Assembly (NCBI GenBank): GCA_934655875.1
Contig: CAKUHB010000024.1
Location: 1 to 40,549 of the forward strand
Length of the DNA: 40,549 nt
Reading direction: 5' to 3'
Source of the DNA: an uncultured Oscillospiraceae bacterium
Lineage (GTDB): Bacteria; Bacillota; Clostridia; Oscillospirales; Oscillospiraceae
Shown in pieces: positions 25,834-33,583 of this stretch. Made by a program: the position numbers and the translations under genes. The notes beneath the pieces are model-generated. The model had not been told where the DNA came from and did not search any database. It saw only the letters and a list, made by a program, of their open reading frames with translations. Each line of letters begins with the position of its first letter. Within the stretch, counting starts at the first letter, position 1.

Positions 25834-26717
25834 AAGACGAACTTGTGCGCGCCATGACAAAAGACGGCTTTGTCAATGCCGTCGCCGTGACCTCGACGGC
25901 CATCGTCGAGCGTGCGCGCCAGATCCATAAGACCCTGCCCACCGCCACTGCGGCGCTCGGCCGTCTGCTGACGGCTGCATCCATGATGGGCAACATGCAG
26001 AAAACCGAGGACGCGTCCCTGACGCTTCAGCTCAAGGGCGGCGGCCCGCTTGGCCGCCTGCTTGCCGTGTCTGATGCGGACGGCAATGTGCGCGGCTGGG
26101 TGGAAAATCCCCAGATCTCCATGCTGGAAAAGGCCCCCGGCAAGCTGGACGTCGGCGCAGCCGTCGGAACGGACGGCACGCTGACGGTCATCCGCGATCT
26201 GCGGATGAAGGAGCCGTATATCGGCTCCATCGAGCTTGTCTCCGGCGAGATCGCCGAGGACATCACCGCCTATTTTGCCCAGAGCGAGCAGATCCCGACG
26301 GCCTGCGCGCTGGGCGTGCTCGTCGGCAAGGATCAGAGCGTGACCGCAGCCGGCGGCTATATCATCCAGCTTCTGCCCGGCGCGCCGGACGATATCATCG
26401 ATAAGATCGAGGCCGGGATCCAGAACGCCGGCGCGGTCAGCCGCCTGCTTGCCGCCGGGATGGACGGCCAGGTCGTGCTGGAGACCGTCCTGCACGGCTT
26501 CGAGCTTGAGATCCTCGAGACGCAGCCGGTCGAATACCGCTGCTACTGCTCGCGCGACCGCGTGACGAGGACCCTCATCAGCCTTGGCCGCAAGGAATTG
26601 CAGTCCATCGTCGACGAAGGCAAGGATATCCACATCGACTGCCAGTTCTGCGACAAAATTTACGACTACACCCCCCAGCAGGTTCAAAGTATCCTGGATG
26701 AGCTGGACGCGGAATAA
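25830..26717 (+). CDS. hslO: Hsp33 redox-regulated chaperone
   Basis: A 295-residue cytoplasmic holdase that is inactive when its zinc site is reduced and is switched on by oxidation and heat. The four zinc cysteines are present: CYC (Cys238, Cys240) and CQFC (Cys271, Cys274). The N-terminal domain has LGRLLTAASMMG and GGGPLGRLLAVSDADGNVRG, standard for the family. ATGA overlap with the methyltransferase gene. A strong terminator ends the operon. In an anaerobe this fits with oxidative-stress defence. Confidence 0.96.
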   Translation: MKDELVRAMTKDGFVNAVAVTSTAIVERARQIHKTLPTATAALGRLLTAASMMGNMQKTEDASLTLQLKGGGPLGRLLAVSDADGNVRGWVENPQISMLEKAPGKLDVGAAVGTDGTLTVIRDLRMKEPYIGSIELVSGEIAEDITAYFAQSEQIPTACALGVLVGKDQSVTAAGGYIIQLLPGAPDDIIDKIEAGIQNAGAVSRLLAAGMDGQVVLETVLHGFELEILETQPVEYRCYCSRDRVTRTLISLGRKELQSIVDEGKDIHIDCQFCDKIYDYTPQQVQSILDELDAE

Positions 26718-26734
26718 GAAAATACCCACGAAAT

Positions 26735-26762
26735 GCCCTCCCATGCGGGAGGGCGATTTTTT
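26735..26762 (+). terminator. Terminator after hslO
   Basis: GCCCTCCC (26735-26742) and GGGAGGGC (26747-26754) pair around ATGC, followed by GA and six T. Confidence 0.9.
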
Positions 26763-26787
26763 ATAATTTTACATGCGGCGCGAAAAT

Positions 26788-26804
26788 TTGACAGAAGTTT
26801 TACA
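26788..26804 (+). promoter_or_regulatory. PhoP-box-like direct repeat upstream of pstS
   Basis: TTGACA (26788-26793), 5 bases, TTTACA (26799-26804): two hexamers with an 11-base period, the form of Bacillus PhoP boxes (TT-ACA, 5-base spacer). A third TTTACA lies at 26768, off this period. It sits 86 bases before pstS. No good -10 follows, which fits an activated promoter but is not proof. Confidence 0.5.
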
Positions 26805-26889
26805 CAACCATGCTTTCGCATTTTAGGTTGGGGCAGTATCCTCTTGAGCGTAGACAAGATGTCGAATCAAATGAAAGGAGATCATCAAA

Positions 26890-27702
26890 ATGAAAAAGAT
26901 GACCAAAGTTCTCACCACTGTACTTGTAATTGCCCTTGCTGCGCTGACGCTCGTCGGCTGCGCCAAGAAGGATACCAGCCCCGTCACGACCGACGGCTCG
27001 ACCTCGATGGAAAAGGTCATCGGCACGCTGGGCGAAGCGTTCAAGGAAAAAGAAGGCATTGACGTGACCTATAACCCCACTGGCTCCGGCTCCGGCATTC
27101 AGGCTGTCTCCGAAGGCCGCTGCGATATCGGCCTTTCCAGCCGCGCGCTGAAGGACGATGAGAAGGCCACCCTGACCGAGACGGTTGTCGCCCTCGACGG
27201 CATCGCCATGATCGTCAACCCCGAAAACCCCGTCACTGACCTGACTGTCGAGCAGATCGCCGATATCTACACCGGCAAGATCACCAACTGGTCCGAGGTC
27301 GGCGGCAATGACGCTGAGATCGTCCTCATCGGCCGTGAAGCCGGCTCCGGCACGCGCGACGGCTTCGAATCCATCACCGACACCAAGGATGCCTGCCAGT
27401 ACCGTCAGGAGCTGACCTCCACCGGCGACGTCATCACGACCGTCTCCCAGAACCCGGATGCTATCGGCTATGCTTCCCTCGCAGCCCTCAAGGATACCGT
27501 CAAGGCTCTGACTGTCGGCGGTGTGGCTCCCACGGAAGAGACCGTCAAGGACGGCAGCTATGTCATCCAGCGCCCGTTCGTCCTCGTGACCAAGACCGGC
27601 GAAAAGCTCTCTGCCAACGCCCAGAAGTTCTTCGACTTCGCTCTGAGCGCAGAAGCTGCCCAGTACATCACGACCGCCGGTGCAGTTCCGGTGAACGGCT
27701 GA
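26890..27702 (+). CDS. pstS: Phosphate ABC transporter substrate-binding lipoprotein
   Basis: A 270-residue exported phosphate-binding protein. The signal peptide ends in the lipobox LVGC with Cys24 as the lipidated residue. The mature part begins with VTTDGSTSMEKVIGTLGEAF, in which TDGSTSM binds phosphate. NPTGSGSGIQAV and REAGSGTRDGFE supply further phosphate ligands. It delivers phosphate to the PstC-PstA channel. AAAGGAG lies upstream, and one base separates its stop from pstC. First gene of the pst operon. Confidence 0.96.
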   Translation: MKKMTKVLTTVLVIALAALTLVGCAKKDTSPVTTDGSTSMEKVIGTLGEAFKEKEGIDVTYNPTGSGSGIQAVSEGRCDIGLSSRALKDDEKATLTETVVALDGIAMIVNPENPVTDLTVEQIADIYTGKITNWSEVGGNDAEIVLIGREAGSGTRDGFESITDTKDACQYRQELTSTGDVITTVSQNPDAIGYASLAALKDTVKALTVGGVAPTEETVKDGSYVIQRPFVLVTKTGEKLSANAQKFFDFALSAEAAQYITTAGAVPVNG

Positions 27703-27703
27703 T

Positions 27704-28567
27704 ATGAAACGGAAACAAACAATGGAAGACGTCGTACACGGCGTCTTCCTCTTATTAGGACTCATCACCGTCGGCTGCGTCCTGCTCATTACCGTCTATC
27801 TGATCATCTCCGGCCTTCCGGCCATTACAAAGATCGGTCTCGGGAAATTTCTCTTCGGCAGCGAGTGGGCGTCCACGGCGTCGGATCCCAAATACGGCAT
27901 TCTCCCGTTTATCCTCACCAGCGTCTACGGCACCTGCGGCGCGATCCTCATCGGCGTCCCTATCGGCTTCCTGACGGCGGTGTTCCTCTCCAAGATGGCG
28001 CCCGGCAAGCTCCGCAGCGTCATGGAATCGGCGGTCAGCCTGCTGGCCGGCATTCCGTCAGTCGTCTATGGTCTTGTTGGTATGCTGGTGCTCGTCCCCG
28101 GCATCCGGAAGCTCTTCCACGTGCCCGACGGCGCGAGTCTGCTCGCCGCCATCATCGTCCTTGCCATCATGATCCTGCCGTCCATCATCAAGGTCTCCGT
28201 CAACGCCCTTGATGCCGTACCGAAGGAATATGAGGACGCGTCTCTGGCCCTCGGCGCAACGCCCGTCGAGACGTGGTTCCGCGTGTCTGCACCTGCGGCC
28301 AGAAGCGGCATTGCCGCCGCCGTCGTGCTTGGCGTCGGCCGCGCCATCGGCGAAGCCATGGCCGTCATGATGGTCTCGGGCAACGCGCCCAATATGCCGT
28401 CGCTCTTTGAAAGCGTGCGCTTTCTCACCACGGCGGTCGCGAGCGAGATGTCCTATGCGTCCGGTCTACAGCGGCAGGCGCTGTTCTCGATCGCGCTGGT
28501 TCTGTATCTTTTCATCATGCTCATCAATGCGGCGCTCAACTTCTTCCTGAAGCGCAAAAAGGAGTGA
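27704..28567 (+). CDS. pstC: Phosphate ABC transporter permease PstC
   Basis: A 287-residue membrane protein, six predicted transmembrane segments. The stretches GILPFILTSVYGT, SLLAGIPSVVYGLVGM and EDASLALGATPVETWFRV (the EAA loop that contacts the ATPase) are typical of PstC. GRAIGEAMAVMMVSGN follows. It lies one base after pstS and four bases before pstA, so the genes are translated from one message. Confidence 0.96.
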   Translation: MKRKQTMEDVVHGVFLLLGLITVGCVLLITVYLIISGLPAITKIGLGKFLFGSEWASTASDPKYGILPFILTSVYGTCGAILIGVPIGFLTAVFLSKMAPGKLRSVMESAVSLLAGIPSVVYGLVGMLVLVPGIRKLFHVPDGASLLAAIIVLAIMILPSIIKVSVNALDAVPKEYEDASLALGATPVETWFRVSAPAARSGIAAAVVLGVGRAIGEAMAVMMVSGNAPNMPSLFESVRFLTTAVASEMSYASGLQRQALFSIALVLYLFIMLINAALNFFLKRKKE

Positions 28568-28571
28568 TCCC

Positions 28572-29435
28572 ATGCTGACAAACAAGCTTTCCGCATCCAG
28601 ACGGGTCTATATCACCGTCATGCGCGTCCTGCTGCTCCTTGCCGCCGTGCTGACGGCCGCGCTGGTCGTCTTTATGATCGTCTACGTCCTCGGAAAGGGA
28701 CTTCCGTATGTGACGTGGCACCTCATCTCCACAAAACCAAGCTACGTCTCCGAGACGATCGGCATTCTGCCGGATATCTGCAACACGCTTCAGATCCTGC
28801 TGGCGTCGCTTCTGATCGTCCTGCCGCTCGGCGTCGGCGCTGCCGTGTACCTCACGGAGTACGCGCAGAACAAAAAGCTCGTCGCCGTGATCGAATATGC
28901 CGCCGAGACGCTCTCCGGTATCCCGTCGATCATCTACGGCCTTGTCGGCATGCTGTTTTTCTGCGAGTTTCTCGGCATGCAGACGTCTTTGATCGCGGGT
29001 GCGCTGACGCTCGTCATCATGAACCTGCCGACGGTCCTTCGTACCACGCAGGAGAGCCTGCGCACCGTTCCCCAGAGCTACCGCGAGGGCGCGTTCGGCC
29101 TTGGAGCAGGGAAGTGGCGCGTCGTGCGCACGGTCGTGCTGCCGGGCTGCATCGACGGCATCGTGACCGGCTGCATCCTCTCCGCCGGGCGTATCCTCGG
29201 CGAATCCGCCGCGCTGCTCTTTACTGCCGGCTTTGCGCATACGATGAATAAGTTCTTCCTCGGCCTTGCCAGCCCCGGCGCAACGCTGACCGTCGCTCTG
29301 TATGCCTATGCAAAGGAGGAGGGCGAGTTTGACGTGGCGTTCGCCATCGCGGCGATCCTCATGATCCTGACGCTTCTCATCAACTTTGCCGCCGGGATCA
29401 TCGGAAAGCGGATCCGGAAACGGAGCGGCCAATGA
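28572..29435 (+). CDS. pstA: Phosphate ABC transporter permease PstA
   Basis: A 287-residue membrane protein, the second permease subunit. ETIGILPDICNTLQILL, AAETLSGIPSIIYGLVGMLFF and YREGAFGLGAGKWRVVRTVVLPG (EAA loop) are family blocks, as is GRILGESAALLFTAG. Its stop overlaps the start of the B6 kinase by 4 bases (ATGA), which couples the two genes. AAAAAGGAG precedes the start. Confidence 0.95.
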   Translation: MLTNKLSASRRVYITVMRVLLLLAAVLTAALVVFMIVYVLGKGLPYVTWHLISTKPSYVSETIGILPDICNTLQILLASLLIVLPLGVGAAVYLTEYAQNKKLVAVIEYAAETLSGIPSIIYGLVGMLFFCEFLGMQTSLIAGALTLVIMNLPTVLRTTQESLRTVPQSYREGAFGLGAGKWRVVRTVVLPGCIDGIVTGCILSAGRILGESAALLFTAGFAHTMNKFFLGLASPGATLTVALYAYAKEEGEFDVAFAIAAILMILTLLINFAAGIIGKRIRKRSGQ

Positions 29436-30274
29436 ACGCAGTCAACCCCTGCGGCCTGCCGCGCGCCGCGCTCATCAACGACCTGTCCTGCTTCGGCAAA
29501 TGCTCGCTGAGCGTGTCCATGCCGATCCTGTCGAGCTACGGCGTGGAGACCGTCCCGCTGCCGACTGCCGTTTTATCCACGCACACCGGCGGCTTTCATG
29601 GCTACGCCGTGCAGGACATGACGGACAGCATGCGCACCTTTGCCGCGCACTGGAAGCGGATCGGCGTCCAATTTGACTGCATCATGACCGGCTACTGCTG
29701 CACCCCGGCGCAGATCCGCCTTGCCGCAGAGTTTATCCGCAGCTTCGCGGACGACAAGACGCTCGTCATCGTCGATCCCGTGCTTGGCGACCGCGAGGCG
29801 CTCTATGACGGCTTTACGGACGCGCACGTGGACGCGATGCGCGAGCTGTGCAGTCTCGCCGATCTCATCACGCCGAACCGGACGGAAGCCGCGCTTCTGG
29901 CGGGCCTGTCCTTCTCCTGCGCGGACGAGACGCTGCTTTATGCCCAGCAGGTCAAAAACGCCGTTATCACCAGCATCAAGTCCGGAAACCGGATGGGGTA
30001 TCTGGCAAGGCTGGACGGACAGGTCAGTCTTGTCCAGAAGCCGTATGTCGACCAGATGCTCCACGGCGCGGGCGACGTCTTTACAAGCGCCCTTTGCGGC
30101 GAGCTTCTGAGCGGACGCTCCGCGCAGACGGCGCTGCTGCATGCCGCGGATTTCTGCGACAGCTGTATTCAGGAAACTGTCAGGCGTCAGCCGGGCCACT
30201 GGTACGGTCTGGCCTTTGAGCCTGTTCTGAAAGGAAAATATCATGAATCCTATCATCAACGTGAAGAATCTTAG
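29432..30274 (+). CDS. Pyridoxal/pyridoxamine kinase (ribokinase-like), inside the pst operon
   Basis: A 280-residue kinase of the PdxK/PdxY type that phosphorylates B6 vitamers, producing pyridoxal 5'-phosphate. LINDLSCFGKCSLSVSMPIL, LPTAVLSTHTGGFHGY and TGYCCTPAQI are the substrate-side blocks of this family. VDPVLGDREALYDGF and TPNRTEAALLAG follow, and HGAGDVFTSALCGELL holds the catalytic GxGD aspartate. It starts in the pstA stop (4-base overlap) and its end overlaps the pstB start by 32 bases, so it belongs to the operon. A B6 kinase between pstA and pstB is not a usual arrangement. An active-site alteration was not seen. The link to phosphate uptake is unexplained. Confidence 0.9.
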   Translation: MNAVNPCGLPRAALINDLSCFGKCSLSVSMPILSSYGVETVPLPTAVLSTHTGGFHGYAVQDMTDSMRTFAAHWKRIGVQFDCIMTGYCCTPAQIRLAAEFIRSFADDKTLVIVDPVLGDREALYDGFTDAHVDAMRELCSLADLITPNRTEAALLAGLSFSCADETLLYAQQVKNAVITSIKSGNRMGYLARLDGQVSLVQKPYVDQMLHGAGDVFTSALCGELLSGRSAQTALLHAADFCDSCIQETVRRQPGHWYGLAFEPVLKGKYHESYHQREES

Positions 30275-30998
30275 TCTTTGGTATGGACAGACAAAGGCGT
30301 TGAAGTCCGTTTCCATGGAGATCCCCGAAAAGAGCATCACCGCCCTCATCGGCCCGTCCGGCTGCGGCAAATCCACGTTCCTCAAGACGCTGGATCGCAT
30401 GAACGATCTCGTGCCCGGCGTGCGCATCGAGGGCGAGGTGGCCTATCACGGCCAGAATATCTTTGCCCCGCAGGTCGACGTCAACGAGCTGCGGCGTCAG
30501 GTCGGCATGGTCTTCCAGAAGCCGAACCCGTTCCCCATGAGCATCTACGATAATATCGCCTACGGCCCCCGGACGCACGGCGTGCGCAAAAAGGAAGAGC
30601 TGGACGAGATCGTGGAGCGCTCGCTCCGCGGCGCAGCCATCTGGGACGAGGTCAAGGACCGGCTCAAAAAGAGCGCGCTCGGCCTTTCCGGCGGCCAGCA
30701 GCAGCGGCTGTGCATTGCCCGCGCGCTGGCGGTCGAGCCGGAGGTTCTTCTGATGGACGAGCCGACGAGCGCCCTCGACCCGATCTCGACCTCCAAAATC
30801 GAAGAGCTGGCGACCGACCTCAAGGAGCGCTATACCATCATCATCGTCACCCACAACATGCAGCAGGCGCTGCGTATCTCCGACCGCACGGCGTTTTTCC
30901 TGCTGGGCGAGCTGATCGAATACGACGACACGCAGAAGCTCTTCTACCAGCCGAAGGAAAAGCGCACCGAGGATTATATTACCGGGAGGTTTGGATAA
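30243..30998 (+). CDS. pstB: Phosphate ABC transporter ATP-binding protein
   Basis: A 251-residue ABC ATPase that powers phosphate import. Walker A GPSGCGKST, FQKPNPFPMSIYDNIAYGPR (typical of PstB), signature LSGGQQQRLCIARALA, Walker B VLLMDEPTSALDPIST and the switch histidine in VTHNMQQALR are all present. Its start lies 32 bases inside the B6 kinase gene, with AAAGGA upstream. The stop overlaps the phoU start by one base (TAATG). Confidence 0.97.
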   Translation: MNPIINVKNLSLWYGQTKALKSVSMEIPEKSITALIGPSGCGKSTFLKTLDRMNDLVPGVRIEGEVAYHGQNIFAPQVDVNELRRQVGMVFQKPNPFPMSIYDNIAYGPRTHGVRKKEELDEIVERSLRGAAIWDEVKDRLKKSALGLSGGQQQRLCIARALAVEPEVLLMDEPTSALDPISTSKIEELATDLKERYTIIIVTHNMQQALRISDRTAFFLLGELIEYDDTQKLFYQPKEKRTEDYITGRFG

Positions 30999-31657
30999 TG
31001 AGAAGCAAATTTGACCAGCAGCTCGCAACGCTCAATCAGGAGCTGACCGAGATGGGGGCGACCTGCGCCCGCGCGATCAGTCTGGCCGCGCAGGCGCTCG
31101 AGGAGCAGGACGTGACGAAGGCCGCGCCGGTCGCAGAGCTGGAGGAGCAGACCAACGAGCAGGAGCGCAGCATCGAAGCGCTCTGCCTGAAGCTTCTTTT
31201 GCAGCAGCAGCCTGTCGCCCGCGATCTGCGGCAGATCTCCGCCGCGCTTAAGATGATCACGGACATGGAGCGTATCGGCGATCAGGCTGCCGACATTGCT
31301 GAGATCATTCCGTTCTTCCTCAGCCACAATACCTTTGACTGCCGTCTGGTCTGCCGCATGGCGCAGCAGGCGAGCGGGATGGTCACGCAGAGCGTCGACG
31401 CGTTCGTCCGCCGCGATGTGGCACTGGCGCAGTCGATCGCCGGGCAGGACGATCTGGTCGACAACGATTTTACCGCCGTCAAGCAGGCGCTGATCGCCGC
31501 CATCGCCCGCGAGCCCAGCCAGGGCGAGGTCGCGCTGGATCTTCTGATGATCGCCAAATATTTTGAGCGCATCGGCGACCACGCGGTGAACCTTTCCGAG
31601 TGGGTCGAGTTCTCCGTGACCGGTGTCCACAAGCACGACGGCGTACAGTACGAATAA
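30998..31657 (+). CDS. phoU: Phosphate signalling/transport accessory protein PhoU
   Basis: A 219-residue protein made of two three-helix PhoU repeats. MRSKFDQQLATLNQELTEMG opens the first, and KMITDMERIGDQAADIAE and MIAKYFERIGDHAVNLSEW hold the metal-binding E(R/K)xGD motifs of each repeat. PhoU restrains the Pst transporter and signals phosphate sufficiency to a PhoR-type kinase. The start overlaps the pstB stop by one base, with GGGAGG upstream. A terminator ends the operon. No PhoR is adjacent; the nearest two-component pair, at 35179, is KdpD-like. Confidence 0.95.
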   Translation: MRSKFDQQLATLNQELTEMGATCARAISLAAQALEEQDVTKAAPVAELEEQTNEQERSIEALCLKLLLQQQPVARDLRQISAALKMITDMERIGDQAADIAEIIPFFLSHNTFDCRLVCRMAQQASGMVTQSVDAFVRRDVALAQSIAGQDDLVDNDFTAVKQALIAAIAREPSQGEVALDLLMIAKYFERIGDHAVNLSEWVEFSVTGVHKHDGVQYE

Positions 31658-31672
31658 GCGTTCCGGACGAAC

Positions 31673-31705
31673 CTCCGGTCTGCCGCGGCAGGCCGGAGAT
31701 TTTTT
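31673..31705 (+). terminator. Terminator of the pst operon
   Basis: CTCCGGTCTGCC (31673-31684) pairs with GGCAGGCCGGAG (31687-31698) with one T-G pair, followed by A and six T. Confidence 0.88.
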
Positions 31706-31727
31706 CTGCGAATTTTCAAATAACCTA

Positions 31728-31756
31728 TTGACAACATAGGAATTAAATGCTAGGAT
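31728..31756 (+). promoter_or_regulatory. Promoter of cysK
   Basis: A consensus TTGACA (31728-31733), 17 bases, TAGGAT (31751-31756). Transcription should start near 31763, giving a leader of about 160 bases before cysK. Confidence 0.88.
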
Positions 31757-31816
31757 ACAGCCATGAAATCAAGAACACCAACCCACTGGATTGGTTCTAA
31801 AAGAGAGGGCGAGCGC

Positions 31817-31864
31817 ATGAGAGTCTCAACGAAGCTTCGCGCCATGTTCCGATGTCGAATGTGA
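31817..31864 (+). CDS. Short leader reading frame upstream of cysK (15 codons)
   Basis: ATG at 31817 opens MRVSTKLRAMFRCRM and stops with TGA at 31862-31864. GAGAGGG lies 7 bases before the ATG, so it could be translated. The frame is open further up to an ATG at 31763, but that ATG coincides with the predicted transcription start. The peptide contains one Cys near its end. Its first residues look like the conserved start of Rrf2-family regulators (compare the gene at 34655). It may be a leader peptide, a relic of an Rrf2 gene, or chance. Its stop codon lies in the left arm of the hairpin at 31857-31896. Confidence 0.35.
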   Translation: MRVSTKLRAMFRCRM

Positions 31865-31896
31865 CGGCTGCTGAACTACAAAAAACCATCACATTC
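31857..31896 (+). promoter_or_regulatory. Leader hairpin upstream of cysK
   Basis: GAATGTGA (31857-31864) and TCACATTC (31889-31896) are a perfect inverted repeat. Past one mismatch GG/CC extend the stem inward. Loop about 18 bases. The cysK ribosome-binding site (AAAAGGAG) lies about 10 bases downstream. No T-run follows, so it is not a simple terminator. It resembles neither a T-box nor a SAM riboswitch. Possible RNA switch coupled to leader translation, or a protein operator. Confidence 0.45.
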
Positions 31897-31922
31897 TGAC
31901 AGATAAAAAGGAGATATTGATT

Positions 31923-32855
31923 ATGTCTAAGATTTACACTTCCGCTGATCAGCTCATCGGCAAAACCCCGCTGCTGGAGCTCACGCATATCGAAAAGGAA
32001 CTGAACCTGCAGGCCAAGGTTCTTGCCAAGCTGGAATACTTCAATCCTGCCGGCTCCGTCAAGGATCGCATCGCAAAGAAGATGATCGACGACGCCGAAG
32101 CCTCCGGCAAGCTGAAGCCCGGCTCCGTCATCATTGAGCCGACCTCCGGCAATACCGGCATCGGCCTCGCATCCGTCGCAGCTGCCCGCGGCTACCGCAT
32201 CATCATCGTCATGCCCGAGAGCATGTCCGTCGAGCGCCGCCAGCTGATGAAGGCCTACGGCGCGGAGCTGGTTCTGACCGAAGCGGCCAAGGGCATGAAG
32301 GGCGCCATTGCCAAGGCAGACGAGCTTGCCGCCCAGACGCCGAACAGCTTCGTCCCCGGCCAGTTCGTCAACCCGTCGAACCCCAAGGCGCACTTTGAGA
32401 CCACCGGCCCCGAGATCTATGAGGACACTGACGGCAAGGTCGATTACTTCGTCGCAGGCGTCGGCACCGGCGGCACCATCACCGGCGTCGGCCAGTATCT
32501 CAAGAGCAAGAACCCCGCCGTCAAGGTCGTCGCCGTTGAGCCGGAAAGCTCGCCCGTCCTGTCCAAGGGCGTTGCAGGCGCGCACAAGATCCAGGGCATC
32601 GGCGCAGGCTTCGTGCCGGATGTGCTGGACACCAAGGTCTATGACGAGATCCTGCCCGTCAGCAACGAGGACGCCTTTGCTACCGGCAAGCTTGTCGGCA
32701 AGAAGGAGGGCGTGCTGGTCGGCATCTCCTCCGGCGCGGCGCTGTACGCGGCCGTGGAGCTGGCAAAGCGCCCGGAGAACGCAGGCAAGACCATCGTCGT
32801 CCTGCTCCCCGACACCGGCGACCGCTATCTGTCGACGCCGCTGTTCGCGGACTGA
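31923..32855 (+). CDS. cysK: Cysteine synthase A (O-acetylserine thiol-lyase)
   Basis: A 310-residue PLP enzyme that makes cysteine from O-acetylserine and sulfide in the cytoplasm. Lys47 in FNPAGSVKDRIA is the PLP lysine. EPTSGNTGIGLA binds the substrate, GVGTGGTITGVGQYL holds the phosphate of PLP, and GISSGAALYAA is conserved near the C-terminus. A TTG at 31917 is in frame, but ATG at 31923 has AAAGGAG at better spacing. It is monocistronic, with its own promoter, long leader and terminator. Cysteine-dependent control through the leader is inferred, not shown. Confidence 0.96.
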   Translation: MSKIYTSADQLIGKTPLLELTHIEKELNLQAKVLAKLEYFNPAGSVKDRIAKKMIDDAEASGKLKPGSVIIEPTSGNTGIGLASVAAARGYRIIIVMPESMSVERRQLMKAYGAELVLTEAAKGMKGAIAKADELAAQTPNSFVPGQFVNPSNPKAHFETTGPEIYEDTDGKVDYFVAGVGTGGTITGVGQYLKSKNPAVKVVAVEPESSPVLSKGVAGAHKIQGIGAGFVPDVLDTKVYDEILPVSNEDAFATGKLVGKKEGVLVGISSGAALYAAVELAKRPENAGKTIVVLLPDTGDRYLSTPLFAD

Positions 32856-32868
32856 AAGAATCTGCAAA

Positions 32869-32897
32869 GGCGCGGGGCAGCCACCCCGCGCCTTTTT
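32869..32897 (+). terminator. Terminator of cysK
   Basis: GGCGCGGGG (32869-32877) pairs with CCCCGCGCC (32884-32892), loop of 6, five T. Flanking AAA/TTT extends the stem. Confidence 0.9.
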
Positions 32898-32905
32898 CCT
32901 GTACC

Positions 32906-32962
32906 GGCCCCAATTGGCCTCCCCCGGGGGAAGGCATTGGGGCTGCATGTCCAGACACTTGC
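32906..32962. repeat. Intergenic hairpin element, copy 1
   Basis: The outer stem CCCCAAT (32908-32914) pairs with ATTGGGG (32936-32942). The inner stem is GGCCTCCCC against GGGGGAAGGC. A conserved tail TGCA..TC..CAG..CTTGC follows. A second copy lies at 37247-37304 in the same orientation, with a different outer stem that still pairs. It sits just upstream of the promoter of the HD-domain gene. Confidence 0.7.
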
Positions 32963-32964
32963 TC

Positions 32965-32993
32965 TGTACATGGCAGAAGCTTTGTGCTATAAT
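32965..32993 (+). promoter_or_regulatory. Promoter of the HD-mnmA-Rrf2 operon
   Basis: TGTACA (32965-32970), 17 bases, TATAAT (32988-32993), 27 bases before the start codon. It begins 2 bases after the hairpin element. Confidence 0.78.
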
Positions 32994-33019
32994 CATCAAA
33001 AAAATCAGGAGGCGTTTTT

Positions 33020-33583
33020 ATGCTGCCAACCAAGGAGCAGGCGTGGGACCTGCTGTGTGAATATAACGAGGGCGAATTTCACCGCCTGCACGCGCGCATC
33101 GTGGGCGATGTGATGCGGTATTTCGCCGTGGAGCTTGGCTATGCGGACGAAGCGGACTTCTGGCAGACCGTCGGCATCCTGCACGATCTGGACTTTGAAC
33201 AGTATCCCGACCAGCACTGCACGAAGGAAGCGGAGATCCTGCGCGAAAATGGCGTGGATGAGCGTCTTGTTCACGCGGTCGTGAGCCACGGCTACCTGCT
33301 GACCGTCGACGTGCAGCCGGAGCACCAGATGGAAAAGGTACTCTACGCCACGGACGAGCTGACCGGACTCATCGGCGCGGTCGTGCGCATGCTGCCGACA
33401 AAGAGCGTGCAGGATTTGCAGCTGAAATCTCTCAAAAAGAAATTCAAGGATAAGAAATTTGCCGCCGGCTGCTCGCGCGAGGTCATCGAGCGCGGCGCGG
33501 ACATGCTTGGCTGGACGCTCGACGAGCTGATGGAGCGCACGATCGCGGCCATGCAGGCTTCGGATGCTGCCAATGGGAACTGA
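33020..33583 (+). CDS. HD-domain protein (putative metal-dependent phosphohydrolase)
   Basis: A 187-residue protein. The helical HD domain shows HARIVGDVMRYFA, then ILHDLDFEQYPDQH with the HD pair that binds metal, then HAVVSHGY and a late YATDELTGLIGAVVRML. These are the H, HD and D ligands of the superfamily in the usual order. AGGAGG lies 8 bases before the ATG. The gene overlaps mnmA by 20 bases. Substrate unknown; related proteins hydrolyse nucleotides or phosphate esters. A tRNA-related role is suggested only by the neighbour. Confidence 0.85.
   Translation: MLPTKEQAWDLLCEYNEGEFHRLHARIVGDVMRYFAVELGYADEADFWQTVGILHDLDFEQYPDQHCTKEAEILRENGVDERLVHAVVSHGYLLTVDVQPEHQMEKVLYATDELTGLIGAVVRMLPTKSVQDLQLKSLKKKFKDKKFAAGCSREVIERGADMLGWTLDELMERTIAAMQASDAANGN

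Noticed and set aside
26805..26889. Vegetative promoter of pstS using TTGACA at 26788 as -35
   Set aside because: The hexamer 17 bases downstream is TGCTTT, a poor -10, so the TTGACA is better read as part of the direct repeat.
31757..31922. T-box or SAM riboswitch upstream of cysK
   Set aside because: The conserved T-box bulge sequence and the SAM-I core were looked for and not found; only the hairpin and short frame can be supported.
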